Notes: generated from the letters alone by a model not told the origin. A DNA stretch of 37,673 bases from an uncultured Ruminococcus sp. (GCF_902762735.1 NZ_CACWPP010000023.1:1-37673), one strand, 5' to 3'; positions 21,963-31,399 are shown, counted from the stretch's first letter. Translations and numbers: made by a program.

Positions 21963-22028
21963 ATGACAGAATTACTCGCTTACCTCGACACCCTCGAACA
22001 CTGTTTGAGTGGATTATTAGACGACTAG
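21963..22028 (+). CDS. Tiny ORF ending in SGLLDD
   Basis: 21 aa, MTELLAYLDTLEHCLSGLLD plus D. GAGGTGTAAAC is a fair ribosome site. The DNA for the last 12 codons (21993-22028) matches the end of the gene at 22520-22759 at 29 of 36 positions, both ending in SGL(L/I)DD and TAG. It is either a leader peptide, the remnant of a duplicated gene end, or a leftover of the chaperone's second part. A terminator follows directly. Confidence 0.4.
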   Translation: MTELLAYLDTLEHCLSGLLDD

Positions 22029-22070
22029 CATTTGCGACCGACATATATGTCGGCGGCAGGTGCTTTTTTT
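22027..22070 (+). terminator. Intrinsic terminator before the Tad1/Acb2-like gene
   Basis: AGCA...TGCT arms enclose a strong inner stem CCGACATATATGTCGG, and the structure runs into TTTTTTT (22064-22070). It follows the 21-aa ORF. It may attenuate read-through into the next gene. Confidence 0.75.
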
Positions 22071-22100
22071 ATACTCAAAAGCAGAAAGGAAATGATGAAA

Positions 22101-22469
22101 ATGAGAGAATTAAGCACGATACAGAAACGCGAGAAACTGAACACCGTCTACGCTGTTGATGAAGCGGGTGTCGGCGGCGCTAGTCACGAATACTTGGTGT
22201 TACTGCCTACGGACGAATCCGATGTAGCAATACCTGTTGAGATAGCTTTCCAGAACGGTCCGAGGAAAGACCCGAAGAGCATTCCGGGTGTACTTGACAC
22301 TGACCTGTTAGAGATCGTCCGTGACAGGCTCAAAGGCTTCCAGAGCGGCGAATTTTCCTGCCGTGAAAATGCCTGCGCCCTCACTCACATAGAAGAAGCA
22401 TTGATGTGGATGAACCACAGAGTTGAGGACAGGATAGAAAGACAGGTACTCGGCACGAATGCAAAGTGA
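22101..22469 (+). CDS. Tad1/Acb2-like immune-signal sponge (candidate anti-Thoeris/anti-CBASS)
   Basis: 122 aa. ATG 22101 is preferred because AAAGGA lies 10 bases upstream; in-frame ATGs at 22092 and 22095 are too close. The C-terminal two thirds match what I know of the Acb2/Tad1 hairpin family: FQNGPRKDP (50-58), [19 protein letters not shown] (63-81), then [17 protein letters not shown] (87-103) and a [11 protein letters not shown] end. The N-terminal strand region ([18 protein letters not shown]) fits Tad1-type proteins. Family members bind cyclic nucleotide or gcADPR signals and so blunt CBASS or Thoeris. Terminators flank it in the tail operon. Family fairly sure; ligand unknown. Confidence 0.65.
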   Translation: MRELSTIQKREKLNTVYAVDEAGVGGASHEYLVLLPTDESDVAIPVEIAFQNGPRKDPKSIPGVLDTDLLEIVRDRLKGFQSGEFSCRENACALTHIEEALMWMNHRVEDRIERQVLGTNAK

Positions 22470-22497
22470 CCGCTTAACTCAGTTAGGTGGTTTTTTT
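22469..22497 (+). terminator. Intrinsic terminator after the Tad1/Acb2-like gene
   Basis: ACCGCTTA and its partner TAGGTGGT pair with wobbles to give an eight-base stem with a loop of about 7 bases, followed by TTTTTTT (22491-22497). Confidence 0.65.
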
Positions 22498-22519
22498 ATA
22501 CCCGAACGGGGGTGATAAA

Positions 22520-22759
22520 ATGGATAGTCCCAAATTCCCGATATATATGTGTGACCACACTAAGAACACCGAATGCCCTAAAACATCGTGCAAGTATAAC
22601 CCGAATGCCAAATACGGGGAATGCACTAACACTTCAAAGAAAGAATTCGCCAGACTCGATGAAAACGGCAAGCCAATAGTTGTATATGCCAACATGACAG
22701 AGGCTATGGCTGAATTCAATGCCCTTGAACATACTTCAAGTGGATTAATAGACGACTAG
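22520..22759 (+). CDS. Small Cys-rich protein before the tape measure
   Basis: 79 aa from ATG 22520 (GGGGGTGATAAA before it). The N-terminus MDSPKFPIYMCDHTKNTECP plus two more cysteines (TSCKY, YGECTN) suggests a small metal-binding knot. The remainder (FARLDENGKPIVVYANMTEAMAEF) is globular, and it ends EHTSSGLIDD, shared with the 21-aa ORF. It lies 10 bases before the tape measure ATG, so it is coupled to tail genes. Similar Cys-rich small proteins occur in Clostridia phages; function unknown. Confidence 0.6.
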   Translation: MDSPKFPIYMCDHTKNTECPKTSCKYNPNAKYGECTNTSKKEFARLDENGKPIVVYANMTEAMAEFNALEHTSSGLIDD

Positions 22760-22769
22760 GAGTGATAAA

Positions 22770-25700
22770 ATGCCGGCAGCATACCGCAGTATATATGTGA
22801 CCTTTGAAGCCAACACCCAGAAGCTGGGAACGGCGTTAAAAAACATCGACAGCGAGGCCACCAGCGTAAACCGGAACCTCAAAGAAGTAAACAAAGGTCT
22901 TAAACTTGACCCTCAGAACACCGAACTGCTGGCAAAAAAGTTTGCTACGCTGTCCGATGGCATATACAACGCCGAGAAACGTTTGAAGATGCTTCGGGAA
23001 GCTCGCAGTCAGGCGGAGGCACAGCTTGGCGGGCTGGATAAGACGTCACAGCAGTACAAAGATCTGGAGGCACAGATAGCCAGCCTGGACAAGGAACTAG
23101 AGCGCAGCGGTCAACTGCTGGCCAACTACCAGCAGGAGGCAAAGAACGCATCGGCGGAGATCACGGGCAGGCTCAAGGAAGGTGTCAGCGCCCTGAAAGA
23201 AGAGTTTGCTTCCGCCGCAAGCGTTATCGCCAAGGCGGAGGCGGCACTGGCAGCATATACCGCTGCCGCTGTAAAAACAGGCGCTGAGTTCTCGGCAGCT
23301 ATGTCCCAGGTAGCGGCAACTACAGGTGTAACAGCTGACACCGAAGACTATGATAAAATGGCGGCCGCCGCTAAAGAGATGGGCGAGACCACGAGCTACA
23401 CGGCCTCGCAGGCCTCTTCGGCACTCAACGCACTCGCGCAGGCAGGCTACAACGCCGACGAGGCCATAGCCAAGCTGCCGAAGACCTTGACACTGGCAAA
23501 AGACGGCGGGCTCGATCTTGCGCAGGCCGCAAAGATCGTCACCAACTCCATGTCCTCCCTCAAACTGGAGGAGGAAGACCTGAACAAGCTGATAGATGAG
23601 CTTGCAGTGACAGCGCAGAAGTCCAACACCAACATAGCGGAACTGGGCGAAGCTATCAAGGTAACGGGTGGAACTGTCAGCATGACGGGGCAGAGCATGG
23701 AGACCATGTACACCGAACTGGGCATACTGGCCAACAACGGCATAGTGGCTGCCGAAGCCGGTACCCACCTGAGAAACGCACTGCTAGCCCTTGCCGCACC
23801 ATCCACAAAGGGTGCTAAAGCGCTGAAGGAGCTGGACGTCAGCCTGACAGACGGCAAAGGCAACATGAGGGACTATGGCGAACTGCTCGCAGATCTCAGC
23901 AAACGCCTCGATGAGGTCTATGGTGTGGGTAAAAACAATGCGGCCCGTACCGAAGCCCTGAAAGAGATCTTTAGAGTTACCGATCTGACCGCTATAAACG
24001 CTATGTTAGACGGCACATCGGGCAAGATGCAGGAACTGAGAGCCAACATCGACTCCGCTGAGGGTGCTGCCGATCAGATGGCGCAGACGATGGGCGACAA
24101 CCTTAAAGGCGACTTTGACATCTTAAAGTCCTCCGCCGAGGGTCTGCAGCTGGCCATAGCCGAAAAGCTTGACCCTGCGCTGAGAAAAGCCGCACAGGAC
24201 GGGACGGATTTCTTTGCCGATCTGACGCAGAAAGTCAAGTCAGGAGAGCTTGGCGAGACCTTTGAGGAACTTGGCGAAACTATCAACAAGCTGCTGAAAA
24301 CAGGGCTTGAAAATGCATCGAAGTGGCTGCCTGTTATCATAGATCTGTTGGCAAAGGTAGCAGACAATTTTGACCTGATACTGACACTGTACATAACCTG
24401 GCAGGCGGCTTCAAAGGCAAAGATCATAGCGGGGGCTATAACCAAGATATATGAGAGCACAATGGGGCTTGTCACGGCTATGCAGGCAGCCACCACAGAG
24501 CAGGAGGCATTTAACGCTGCCGCTTCAGCTAACCCTATAGGTGCGATCATAACAGCTGCTGTAACTGCAATCACGGCATTAAAGCTGGCAATCGATGCAG
24601 CCACAGCCTCCATTGATGTGACAGGTGGAAAATTTACAGAAGCATCACAGGAGATCAAGGATTACGCCGAAAACATACACGCCATGAATGAGGAACTGCG
24701 AGAGACGTCCGAAAACCGCAGATCCGCACTCAACGACCTCGAACGTGAGAACGCAAGGTTGTCTGCTCTTGCAGGAACGGTTGCTGAATTGGCGGAAAAA
24801 CAGGAACTGTCAGCAGGTGAGTATGAGACCCTGCAAAAGCACATCGACACCTTAAATAAGACTGTCCCGGGGCTTAGCCTTGCGTTTGACAGCCAGACAG
24901 GTGCGCTGAACATGACACGTGAAGCCATGCTGAAGCTGGTTGAAAGCTACGAAGCCTACCAGGAGCTGCAGGCACGCATAGACTACGGTGCTGACCTGAG
25001 GCGAGAACAGGTGGAAGTACAGGATAGTTATGATGTGGTCGATGAGAAATTCCGTGAGGTCACTCAGCGCAAAAAAGATCTGGAAAACGACCTTGCACGC
25101 ATAGAAACTGAACGTGCAGTTTTGAGTGCCAAGCTCACCGACCAGAACGGGCTTTGGACAGATGACGACATCGCCAAAGACACACAGCTTACCCGCAGAT
25201 ATGAAGCAGTCAGCCAAGCCCTTGAACAGACCTCAGCCGACTACCGAGAACTTGGGCTTGCACACATTGAAGCACGAGAAACGTTGGAAAATCTCAATGA
25301 AAAACTAAGCGACAATGGTGAAAAAATCGAAGAACTGACAACCGTAGCGGCGGATTACACCGACACACTCACCGATCAGACCCGCGCCGAAGGTAAGGCT
25401 GCCGAAGCTGCAGACAAAGCCGCACACTCTTCCGACGACCTGAAAAAAGCATACGATTCTGCCAAGTCTGCCACTGCCGCATACAAGTCAGAACTTAAAG
25501 ACCTGTTAAGCGTGCTTGAAAATGTGCAAAAAGGCACAGCTTACAGCACCTCGCAGATACTTGACCTTATCGACAAATACCCTCAGCTGGCGGGAGCGAT
25601 ACGTGAAACGGCTGACGGGTATATCATCGAGGCTGATGCGGTGCGCAGGCTGACGGAAGCGCGGGCGCAGACAACAGTGCAGGCAAAACAGCTGGAGATA

Positions 25701-26672
25701 GCGGAGCTGGAAAGTCAGCTGTCAAAGCTGATGATAAAGCCCGCAGACATGGACACTGACGAATGGCAGAAACAGCGTTCGGCATTATACAGCCAGTATG
25801 GGGAAGCGCAGGAACTCCTGTCAGCATACCGCGCCATCGAGCAGGAGATAAGGGAAGGGCACATCTATTTCGGCTCGTCATCATCGGGCGGCGGTACATC
25901 GTCTTATGAGGGCGGCGGCTCTTCATCGCCGAGCAGTGCCGACCCCTACGAAGAAGAACTCAAACGCCGCAAAGAAGCCGCAAAGTCTGAGCAGGCACAG
26001 CTTGAACATGACTACAAGATGGGGCTTATCTCGGCTGAGGACTACTACAACGGTCTGATGGACGTTGCAAGGCGGTACTATGCGGGCATCGGCGAACTGC
26101 GGGAAGAGTACCTTTCGGCAGAAAGCAAGGTCTATGAGGGGCTAAAAAAAGCGCAGGAAGATGAACTGTCAAACGCTAAGAAACTGGAAGATCAGCTGAG
26201 AGCAGTCAGGGAAGCTGAGGACGCGCTGAACAATGCGCAGAAACAGCAGGTCAGCGTTTACAGTTCAGCGGCGGGTTATCATGCTGAGATGAACACAGCC
26301 GCCATCGACAAGGCGCGGCAGACCCTTGCCGACAAGAACTATACTCTTGCCGAAACACTGCTTAAAAACGCCCGCTTCAACGGTGAGAGTTTGGCTGAAC
26401 GCTTGCAGTCCATAGGGCTTGCGAACATACGCGACATGCTCCCCGACCTTTCGGGACTGCGCTTGCCGTCAATAGGCGGGGGAACTGCCACCACGAACAA
26501 CAGCACCCGAAACATCACCTACAACGGCGGCGATATACACATAACCATCGCGGGCAGTGTGGACGAAACTACTCTGCCGAAGCTGAAAGGCACGCTGGAG
26601 GACACTGTAAGAAAAGTCTTTGAACAGGTGCTTGACGAAGAGAATGCCGCGCGGCAGACAGGAGGTCTATAA
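22770..26672 (+). CDS. Tail tape measure protein
   Basis: 1300 aa, the longest gene here. It starts with a coiled coil (DSEATSVNRNLKEVNKGLKL), then an Ala/Gly-rich TP901-like core (AAMSQVAATTGVTADTEDYD), hydrophobic segments about 560-630, and long coiled coils to about 1000. Near 1035 a Ser/Gly linker (SSSGGGTSSYEGGG) leads to a second helical part. At 0.15 nm per residue it implies a tail of about 190 nm. AGGAGTGATAAA precedes the ATG. No peptidase motif was noticed. Confidence 0.92.
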   Translation: MPAAYRSIYVTFEANTQKLGTALKNIDSEATSVNRNLKEVNKGLKLDPQNTELLAKKFATLSDGIYNAEKRLKMLREARSQAEAQLGGLDKTSQQYKDLEAQIASLDKELERSGQLLANYQQEAKNASAEITGRLKEGVSALKEEFASAASVIAKAEAALAAYTAAAVKTGAEFSAAMSQVAATTGVTADTEDYDKMAAAAKEMGETTSYTASQASSALNALAQAGYNADEAIAKLPKTLTLAKDGGLDLAQAAKIVTNSMSSLKLEEEDLNKLIDELAVTAQKSNTNIAELGEAIKVTGGTVSMTGQSMETMYTELGILANNGIVAAEAGTHLRNALLALAAPSTKGAKALKELDVSLTDGKGNMRDYGELLADLSKRLDEVYGVGKNNAARTEALKEIFRVTDLTAINAMLDGTSGKMQELRANIDSAEGAADQMAQTMGDNLKGDFDILKSSAEGLQLAIAEKLDPALRKAAQDGTDFFADLTQKVKSGELGETFEELGETINKLLKTGLENASKWLPVIIDLLAKVADNFDLILTLYITWQAASKAKIIAGAITKIYESTMGLVTAMQAATTEQEAFNAAASANPIGAIITAAVTAITALKLAIDAATASIDVTGGKFTEASQEIKDYAENIHAMNEELRETSENRRSALNDLERENARLSALAGTVAELAEKQELSAGEYETLQKHIDTLNKTVPGLSLAFDSQTGALNMTREAMLKLVESYEAYQELQARIDYGADLRREQVEVQDSYDVVDEKFREVTQRKKDLENDLARIETERAVLSAKLTDQNGLWTDDDIAKDTQLTRRYEAVSQALEQTSADYRELGLAHIEARETLENLNEKLSDNGEKIEELTTVAADYTDTLTDQTRAEGKAAEAADKAAHSSDDLKKAYDSAKSATAAYKSELKDLLSVLENVQKGTAYSTSQILDLIDKYPQLAGAIRETADGYIIEADAVRRLTEARAQTTVQAKQLEIAELESQLSKLMIKPADMDTDEWQKQRSALYSQYGEAQELLSAYRAIEQEIREGHIYFGSSSSGGGTSSYEGGGSSSPSSADPYEEELKRRKEAAKSEQAQLEHDYKMGLISAEDYYNGLMDVARRYYAGIGELREEYLSAESKVYEGLKKAQEDELSNAKKLEDQLRAVREAEDALNNAQKQQVSVYSSAAGYHAEMNTAAIDKARQTLADKNYTLAETLLKNARFNGESLAERLQSIGLANIRDMLPDLSGLRLPSIGGGTATTNNSTRNITYNGGDIHITIAGSVDETTLPKLKGTLEDTVRKVFEQVLDEENAARQTGGL

Positions 26673-28358
26673 GTGATGAGAAGCACGATGAAAACCATAA
26701 CAAATGTCAGCATTGACGGCAGAGCTGTTGACACCTCGCAAGAGGGCTTGCAGTTCACCGTTAACAGTGACGGTCTTTCGCGGGTGGAGTTTAACTGGCG
26801 CGATATGAACACTGCCGCCGCACGGACTTCCTATCTGGGCAGCGGCTGGGAGACCATCAAAGAGCGCGGCGGCACTGTCACGATGTCGCTTTCGGGCTTT
26901 ACGGCGGGGCATGACTACATGTGTACGCCCACCATCTTTCAGTCGAAAACAAACGCGGCTGAGAGCGATGCAAGTCCGGGAAAATATGACGTATTCATGG
27001 GCGGCGGCAGATTGCAGGCAGACAGCGCCAACGCCTCACAGGTCTATATCGACAAGGACATCGGCTTTATACGCACCCCTGCTGAGAGCGGCGGCAGGCT
27101 GATCGGCGGGTGTGTGCTGAGGCTCGGCGACCGTGACCTGCTGATACGCTCATACGACCCGCAGACGGGTCTTGCGGCTGTTGAAAGGGCAGACATAAAC
27201 GGTTCGTCCTACGCGCCGAGAACGACCTCACAGGGCGAGAGATACAGCCTTGTGACAAACTACCTTGTGTGTGACACGTTCGTGTTTTACGCCCGCACAG
27301 CGCCCACAGTGACGCTCACGGCGAACATCACCGCAAACGGCATAGAAGTGACAGGCACGTACACGCAGGCAGAAGGTGCGGCACTGCAAAGCTGTAAGCT
27401 GTGGGGCGAATATGCCAGCCAGTACTTTGATGCATACCGCTTTACAGTCGGCGGTGAGAAGCAGTACACGCAAAATATCAGTGCAGTTTTCCCGCTTCTT
27501 GCCAGTGACGGCGCATCGCAAGCGCCCGCAAGGTGCGATATGTACTGCGAGATAACCACTCAGGACGGTCAGACTGCGCAGGCAAAAGCCGAACTGCGGC
27601 TCTCCTGCGAAAACTATCTTGCAGTCACCGCATCGGAAAGCACTGTAAGTGTGCAGGGTCTGAGTGCGGGCGGGCACGTATTTGTCTGGCGCGAGCAGAA
27701 CATGCGCCAAAGCGACCATGACAGCGGCGAAGATATATATGTCATGGGAAAGCTGACGTATATCGGGGAGACCGATGTTTCCGCCGAAGTATCGGGCGTG
27801 ACCACGTATACCGTACACGATGCGAAAGCAGGACACCGCACCACGTACCGCTACATCGTCTGCGCAGTTGACAGCGAGGGCGGTCTGCACTACGGGCTGT
27901 CGGACAGCGTGACGGTGAAGCGCCGCACATGGAGCTTACAGCACCTCATCGGTACAGGCTACAAGTCATACCGCACTGACGGCAACGCATGGGAATTTTC
28001 GTGCGATGTACAGCCGTCAGCCATCGAGACCGTGACGGGCAGTGCGGTATGGGGCACTGAGGGGCGCTTCCCGAAGTACATACATGGCACCGACCGCTAC
28101 GAACAGGGCAGTTTCACGGCGCTTCTCGGCAGTGTGACAGAGCAGGAAGTCTCTTCTTCTGATATAGCGAGTTGGACTGAATTCATCTCGCAGGCAGGAC
28201 CTTTCCTGCTAAAGACCGAGAACGGCGATGTGAAGATAGTCGCCATAACGGGCGACCCATCGCGGCAGTACGGCACAGCCCTCGCAGAGCTGGGCATAAC
28301 GCGGGTCACGTACAGCTGGACTGAGGTAGATGACGCTGAAAGTGCGGTGATACGGTGA
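26673..28358 (+). CDS. Distal tail (Dit-like) protein
   Basis: 561 aa, with GTG 26673 (7 bases after GGAGG) or ATG 26676 as start. Place after the tape measure and a beta-rich makeup fit a distal tail or baseplate protein. Middle parts (APTVTLTANITANGIEVTG, then ENYLAVTASESTVSVQGLS) look like Ig/fibronectin-type modules. The C-terminal third (HLIGTGYKSYRTDGNAWEF ... YGTALAELGITRVTYSWTEV) resembles a Dit-type C-terminus. Overlaps the next gene by four bases. Exact family not certain. Confidence 0.6.
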   Translation: MMRSTMKTITNVSIDGRAVDTSQEGLQFTVNSDGLSRVEFNWRDMNTAAARTSYLGSGWETIKERGGTVTMSLSGFTAGHDYMCTPTIFQSKTNAAESDASPGKYDVFMGGGRLQADSANASQVYIDKDIGFIRTPAESGGRLIGGCVLRLGDRDLLIRSYDPQTGLAAVERADINGSSYAPRTTSQGERYSLVTNYLVCDTFVFYARTAPTVTLTANITANGIEVTGTYTQAEGAALQSCKLWGEYASQYFDAYRFTVGGEKQYTQNISAVFPLLASDGASQAPARCDMYCEITTQDGQTAQAKAELRLSCENYLAVTASESTVSVQGLSAGGHVFVWREQNMRQSDHDSGEDIYVMGKLTYIGETDVSAEVSGVTTYTVHDAKAGHRTTYRYIVCAVDSEGGLHYGLSDSVTVKRRTWSLQHLIGTGYKSYRTDGNAWEFSCDVQPSAIETVTGSAVWGTEGRFPKYIHGTDRYEQGSFTALLGSVTEQEVSSSDIASWTEFISQAGPFLLKTENGDVKIVAITGDPSRQYGTALAELGITRVTYSWTEVDDAESAVIR

Positions 28359-29539
28359 CTTACTATAACGTGATTAACGCGGCATACCTTGCGGCACTGA
28401 AAGACAGATCGGCAATTTACGCCGCTATGATACAGCCCCTTGACCACTGGGAGAACGCACTGGGCGAACTGCGGGCAGAACTGCTGACAGGCACTCCCGC
28501 ACAGCTGACAGTCGGGGACGGGAACGAAGTGCGCAGAAGCATAGCGCTGACAGTGGCAGACGAGGGCGGCAGGTTCTCGCCGTCGAAAGACAGCATGTTC
28601 TGGTTCGGGCGCAAGTTCAGGCTGTGGAACGGCTTGCAGGTTGGCGGGGACATGTACTGGGTCGCGGGCGGTGTATATTACAGCACTCACGCTGACGAGC
28701 AGGAACATCTGCTGACGATCTCGGGCGTTGACAAATTCGGGGCGCTGAACGGTGAGCTGAATATCGGCAGGTGTGTCAATGCCTTCTCCACCGACATTGG
28801 GGGCGGTGACATATACGTTGCCGATCTTATCCGCGAAACGCTGGCGCTGAATTTCGGCAGACTGCCCATAGACCCGACAGCGCCCATCATAGACCCGATA
28901 TTTGAGACCACAAAGCTGTATGCCGACATATCCCTTGATGCGGGGCAGTACTACGGACAGGTGATAACAACGCTTGCCGAGATGTACGGCGCTGACTGCT
29001 ATTACGACCGATGCGGCGTGCTGAACTTCCGCAAAAAGGCGGTTATTGACCGTCCCTGGTGGTATGTGCATCAGGGCTGTGCGTGGGTGTTCGGCGAGGG
29101 AGATGTGAACATAGCCGAAAGCGTGCGCCGTTCCACCGACCTGCGGGCGGTAAACACGGTGACAGTCGTGAGCGACAACACAGACGGCGAAACAGCATCG
29201 GTGACGGTGAAAAACGAAAATCCCGAAAGCCCTCTTTGCGTGCAGAACATCGGTGAACACTATCCCGAAAGCGGCGCGGTGAGCATTTCTGTCGGGGACA
29301 GCACAAGGCAGTCAGCCGAAGAAAAGTGCAGGCAGTACGGAAAGTATCTGCTGTGTCAGAACACTGCGCTGATATGCTCCGAGACGTTCACAGCGGCGCT
29401 TATACCGCACTTTGACACGGGCATGGTGATAGATGTTCACGGTGAAGAACGGCTCATAACGGGGCTGTCTGCCGACCTCAGCACAAGGCTGATGAAAGTT
29501 GAGTGCTGTAATATTAACTGCTTACCTTTGGAGGTGTAA
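28355..29539 (+). CDS. Tail hub / Tal-like protein
   Basis: 394 aa, starting at GTG 28355 within the GTGA overlap with the previous stop. Beta-rich with FWFGRKFRLWNGLQVGGDMY, SGVDKFGALNGEL and a C-terminal DTGMVIDVHGEERLITGLS, the pattern of gp27-like hub domains (DUF5048-type). It would form the tail tip ring that binds the Dit ring. The frame of the long opposite-strand ORF here is a coding shadow. Confidence 0.65.
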   Translation: MTYYNVINAAYLAALKDRSAIYAAMIQPLDHWENALGELRAELLTGTPAQLTVGDGNEVRRSIALTVADEGGRFSPSKDSMFWFGRKFRLWNGLQVGGDMYWVAGGVYYSTHADEQEHLLTISGVDKFGALNGELNIGRCVNAFSTDIGGGDIYVADLIRETLALNFGRLPIDPTAPIIDPIFETTKLYADISLDAGQYYGQVITTLAEMYGADCYYDRCGVLNFRKKAVIDRPWWYVHQGCAWVFGEGDVNIAESVRRSTDLRAVNTVTVVSDNTDGETASVTVKNENPESPLCVQNIGEHYPESGAVSISVGDSTRQSAEEKCRQYGKYLLCQNTALICSETFTAALIPHFDTGMVIDVHGEERLITGLSADLSTRLMKVECCNINCLPLEV

Positions 29540-29540
29540 C

Positions 29541-30704
29541 ATGAGCAAACTGCTTGACCTTATCGACAGGCGCATCGAACAGAAGATGACCGCGCAGGAC
29601 AGCATCAGGTATGCGCCTGCGGAAGTCCTTGCGGTGTACAAGAACGGACTTGACATCATCGTGCGGGCAGATGTGAGACTGCTCGCCAACGGCACGATAA
29701 TCAGGAAGATACTCAACAAGACAAGTGAAAAACTGACGGTGGGGCAGGGCGTGAAAGTCGCGTACCTTACCCTGCCGTCTGCGGGCTGGATAGCTGTTGC
29801 CAACGGCGAAGCCGACCCGCTTAGATCGGGTGAGGGCGGCGGGGACATTTGGAACGTTGAAACAGCGGCGATACTTAACACGGATAATTTCGATAATTTT
29901 GAAATTGTAAAAGAAGAAATGGTGGAAATATCGCCAGCTACAAAAATTTATTACGGCACAAAGCCTGCATTTATCGTGTTGCAAGGCATGTTGTGCTATT
30001 TCGGCGCAGGAAACGTCAGTGCTAGTACATATCCGTGTCAGCTTGACAACAGTACGGAGATATTTCAGTCGGTGATTGACAATAAGGAGTTCTTTAGTGC
30101 ATCATCATTCAGCAGTATGACAGAACCTGACCACACGCTGATGACATATCCGTCAGGTACTAATAATACATATGTGCGCTACTGGAGTTTTGCCGCATCA
30201 ACGGTTCAGGCGGTGATGAATTACCGAAATTCCTCACTTTACTTGCAGCAACGTGTACAGCCGTATTCGTCAAGATGGACACTTGACACAGGCTCGAAAC
30301 CAACAGAGTTGAAGTTCTATGACGATTTGACCGCAGAAGAAAAGGCGGCGGTGGTGAATAATGACACATGGGTGTACCGCGATCGTGGACTTGGCTCGGT
30401 TCGTCATAACGGAAGTGGCAATCTTGACCGACTTGCCGATAACATTTTTGTACTGCCGGTAGTAACCGCAATACACGACACTCCGACCACGCCCAACGGC
30501 TATCCCACGCCATACGGGTATGCGGAAGTCGGTAATATGTACACCGTTGCCGGCGAAGAATGGGTAGAGGTATCTTATAATGTAAATGCAACTACCTTGT
30601 CGGGTGCATCGGGCTATATGCCCTTTAAATCACAAGCCGAACATGACTTTGCTATGGGCATGACCAAGCGCTCCGAACCGCAGGAGGAAAGCAATGGCAA
30701 CTAA
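29541..30704 (+). CDS. Baseplate / tail fibre protein
   Basis: 387 aa from ATG 29541 (GGAGGTGTAAC before it). Residues ~15-105 (RYAPAEVLAVYKNGLDIIV, VGQGVKVAYLTLPSAGWIAV) look like a small OB-fold as in baseplate spike proteins. After about residue 112 the DNA turns AT-richer and codon use changes, and the protein becomes Ser/Thr/Tyr-rich, which suggests an exchanged receptor-binding module. The end overlaps the next gene by 11 bases. Confidence 0.55.
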   Translation: MSKLLDLIDRRIEQKMTAQDSIRYAPAEVLAVYKNGLDIIVRADVRLLANGTIIRKILNKTSEKLTVGQGVKVAYLTLPSAGWIAVANGEADPLRSGEGGGDIWNVETAAILNTDNFDNFEIVKEEMVEISPATKIYYGTKPAFIVLQGMLCYFGAGNVSASTYPCQLDNSTEIFQSVIDNKEFFSASSFSSMTEPDHTLMTYPSGTNNTYVRYWSFAASTVQAVMNYRNSSLYLQQRVQPYSSRWTLDTGSKPTELKFYDDLTAEEKAAVVNNDTWVYRDRGLGSVRHNGSGNLDRLADNIFVLPVVTAIHDTPTTPNGYPTPYGYAEVGNMYTVAGEEWVEVSYNVNATTLSGASGYMPFKSQAEHDFAMGMTKRSEPQEESNGN

Positions 30705-31398
30705 AATCAAAATAGACAGAGCGGCGTTTCCTCTCTTGCATAGAGTGCCTGTGAAAGATATTACATACAATCACAGTTACAGCGCGGCTGATGGCTCATA
30801 CACATACGACATGACAACTGCGGCGGCGGAGAACTCCGTCCCAAGCTGGATAAATGCTGAGGGGATGGCGGTACTCGTATCTACAAGTAATACCGTATGG
30901 ACGGTCAGCCCGACCATTTTGAGAATAGAGCACAACACGAATGAAAGCACCAGCATTCCGCCGCCGACTGACAGCACACGCTACATCTCAGGCTGGAAGC
31001 TGAGGGCGACAAGTGCTGACGGGTCAGGCTGGGTGGAAGTCGGATATTCTGCCATGCAGAGGGCTGTCGCAATCAACTCTGTTGAGGCGCTATGTTCGTT
31101 CCAGAAAGCCGTGTCGGTTGACCACAGCACGAACACATATGCAAACCTCAACGCATTCTACGACCCCGACACAGGTGAACCGATGTATACACGGTATGCC
31201 ATGACGTACTATCACTGCTCCTGGACAGTGGAGGCGTGGGAGCGAACAACGGGCGGCGACTGGATTATGCATACAGAGGTGAGAGATAACTATATCGCCG
31301 CGAGTGGCAATAACTATCTTTGTCATGCTGTCCCGCTTGACAGACAGGCATTTTTCGGGGCGAAAAGCCATGATGTGATAAGCGAAACGGAGGTATGA
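30694..31398 (+). CDS. Candidate tail fibre or receptor-binding protein
   Basis: 234 aa, with GGAGGAAAGC before the ATG. Rich in Ser, Thr, Trp and aromatic residues (NAEGMAVLVSTSNTVWTVS, SGWKLRATSADGSGWVEVG), beta-strand pattern, no catalytic motif recognised. Its position between the tail fibre gene and the holin is where siphoviruses carry host-range proteins. Function is inferred from place only. Confidence 0.5.
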   Translation: MATKIKIDRAAFPLLHRVPVKDITYNHSYSAADGSYTYDMTTAAAENSVPSWINAEGMAVLVSTSNTVWTVSPTILRIEHNTNESTSIPPPTDSTRYISGWKLRATSADGSGWVEVGYSAMQRAVAINSVEALCSFQKAVSVDHSTNTYANLNAFYDPDTGEPMYTRYAMTYYHCSWTVEAWERTTGGDWIMHTEVRDNYIAASGNNYLCHAVPLDRQAFFGAKSHDVISETEV

Positions 31399-31399
31399 A

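Noticed and set aside
28097-29260. 387-codon leftward open frame across the Tal-like gene
   Set aside because: Opposite strand of a coupled tail gene, composition rich in Cys, His and Arg typical of antisense shadows.
29541-31398. Diversity-generating retroelement acting on the fibre genes
   Set aside because: No reverse transcriptase gene and no template/variable repeat pair in the window.
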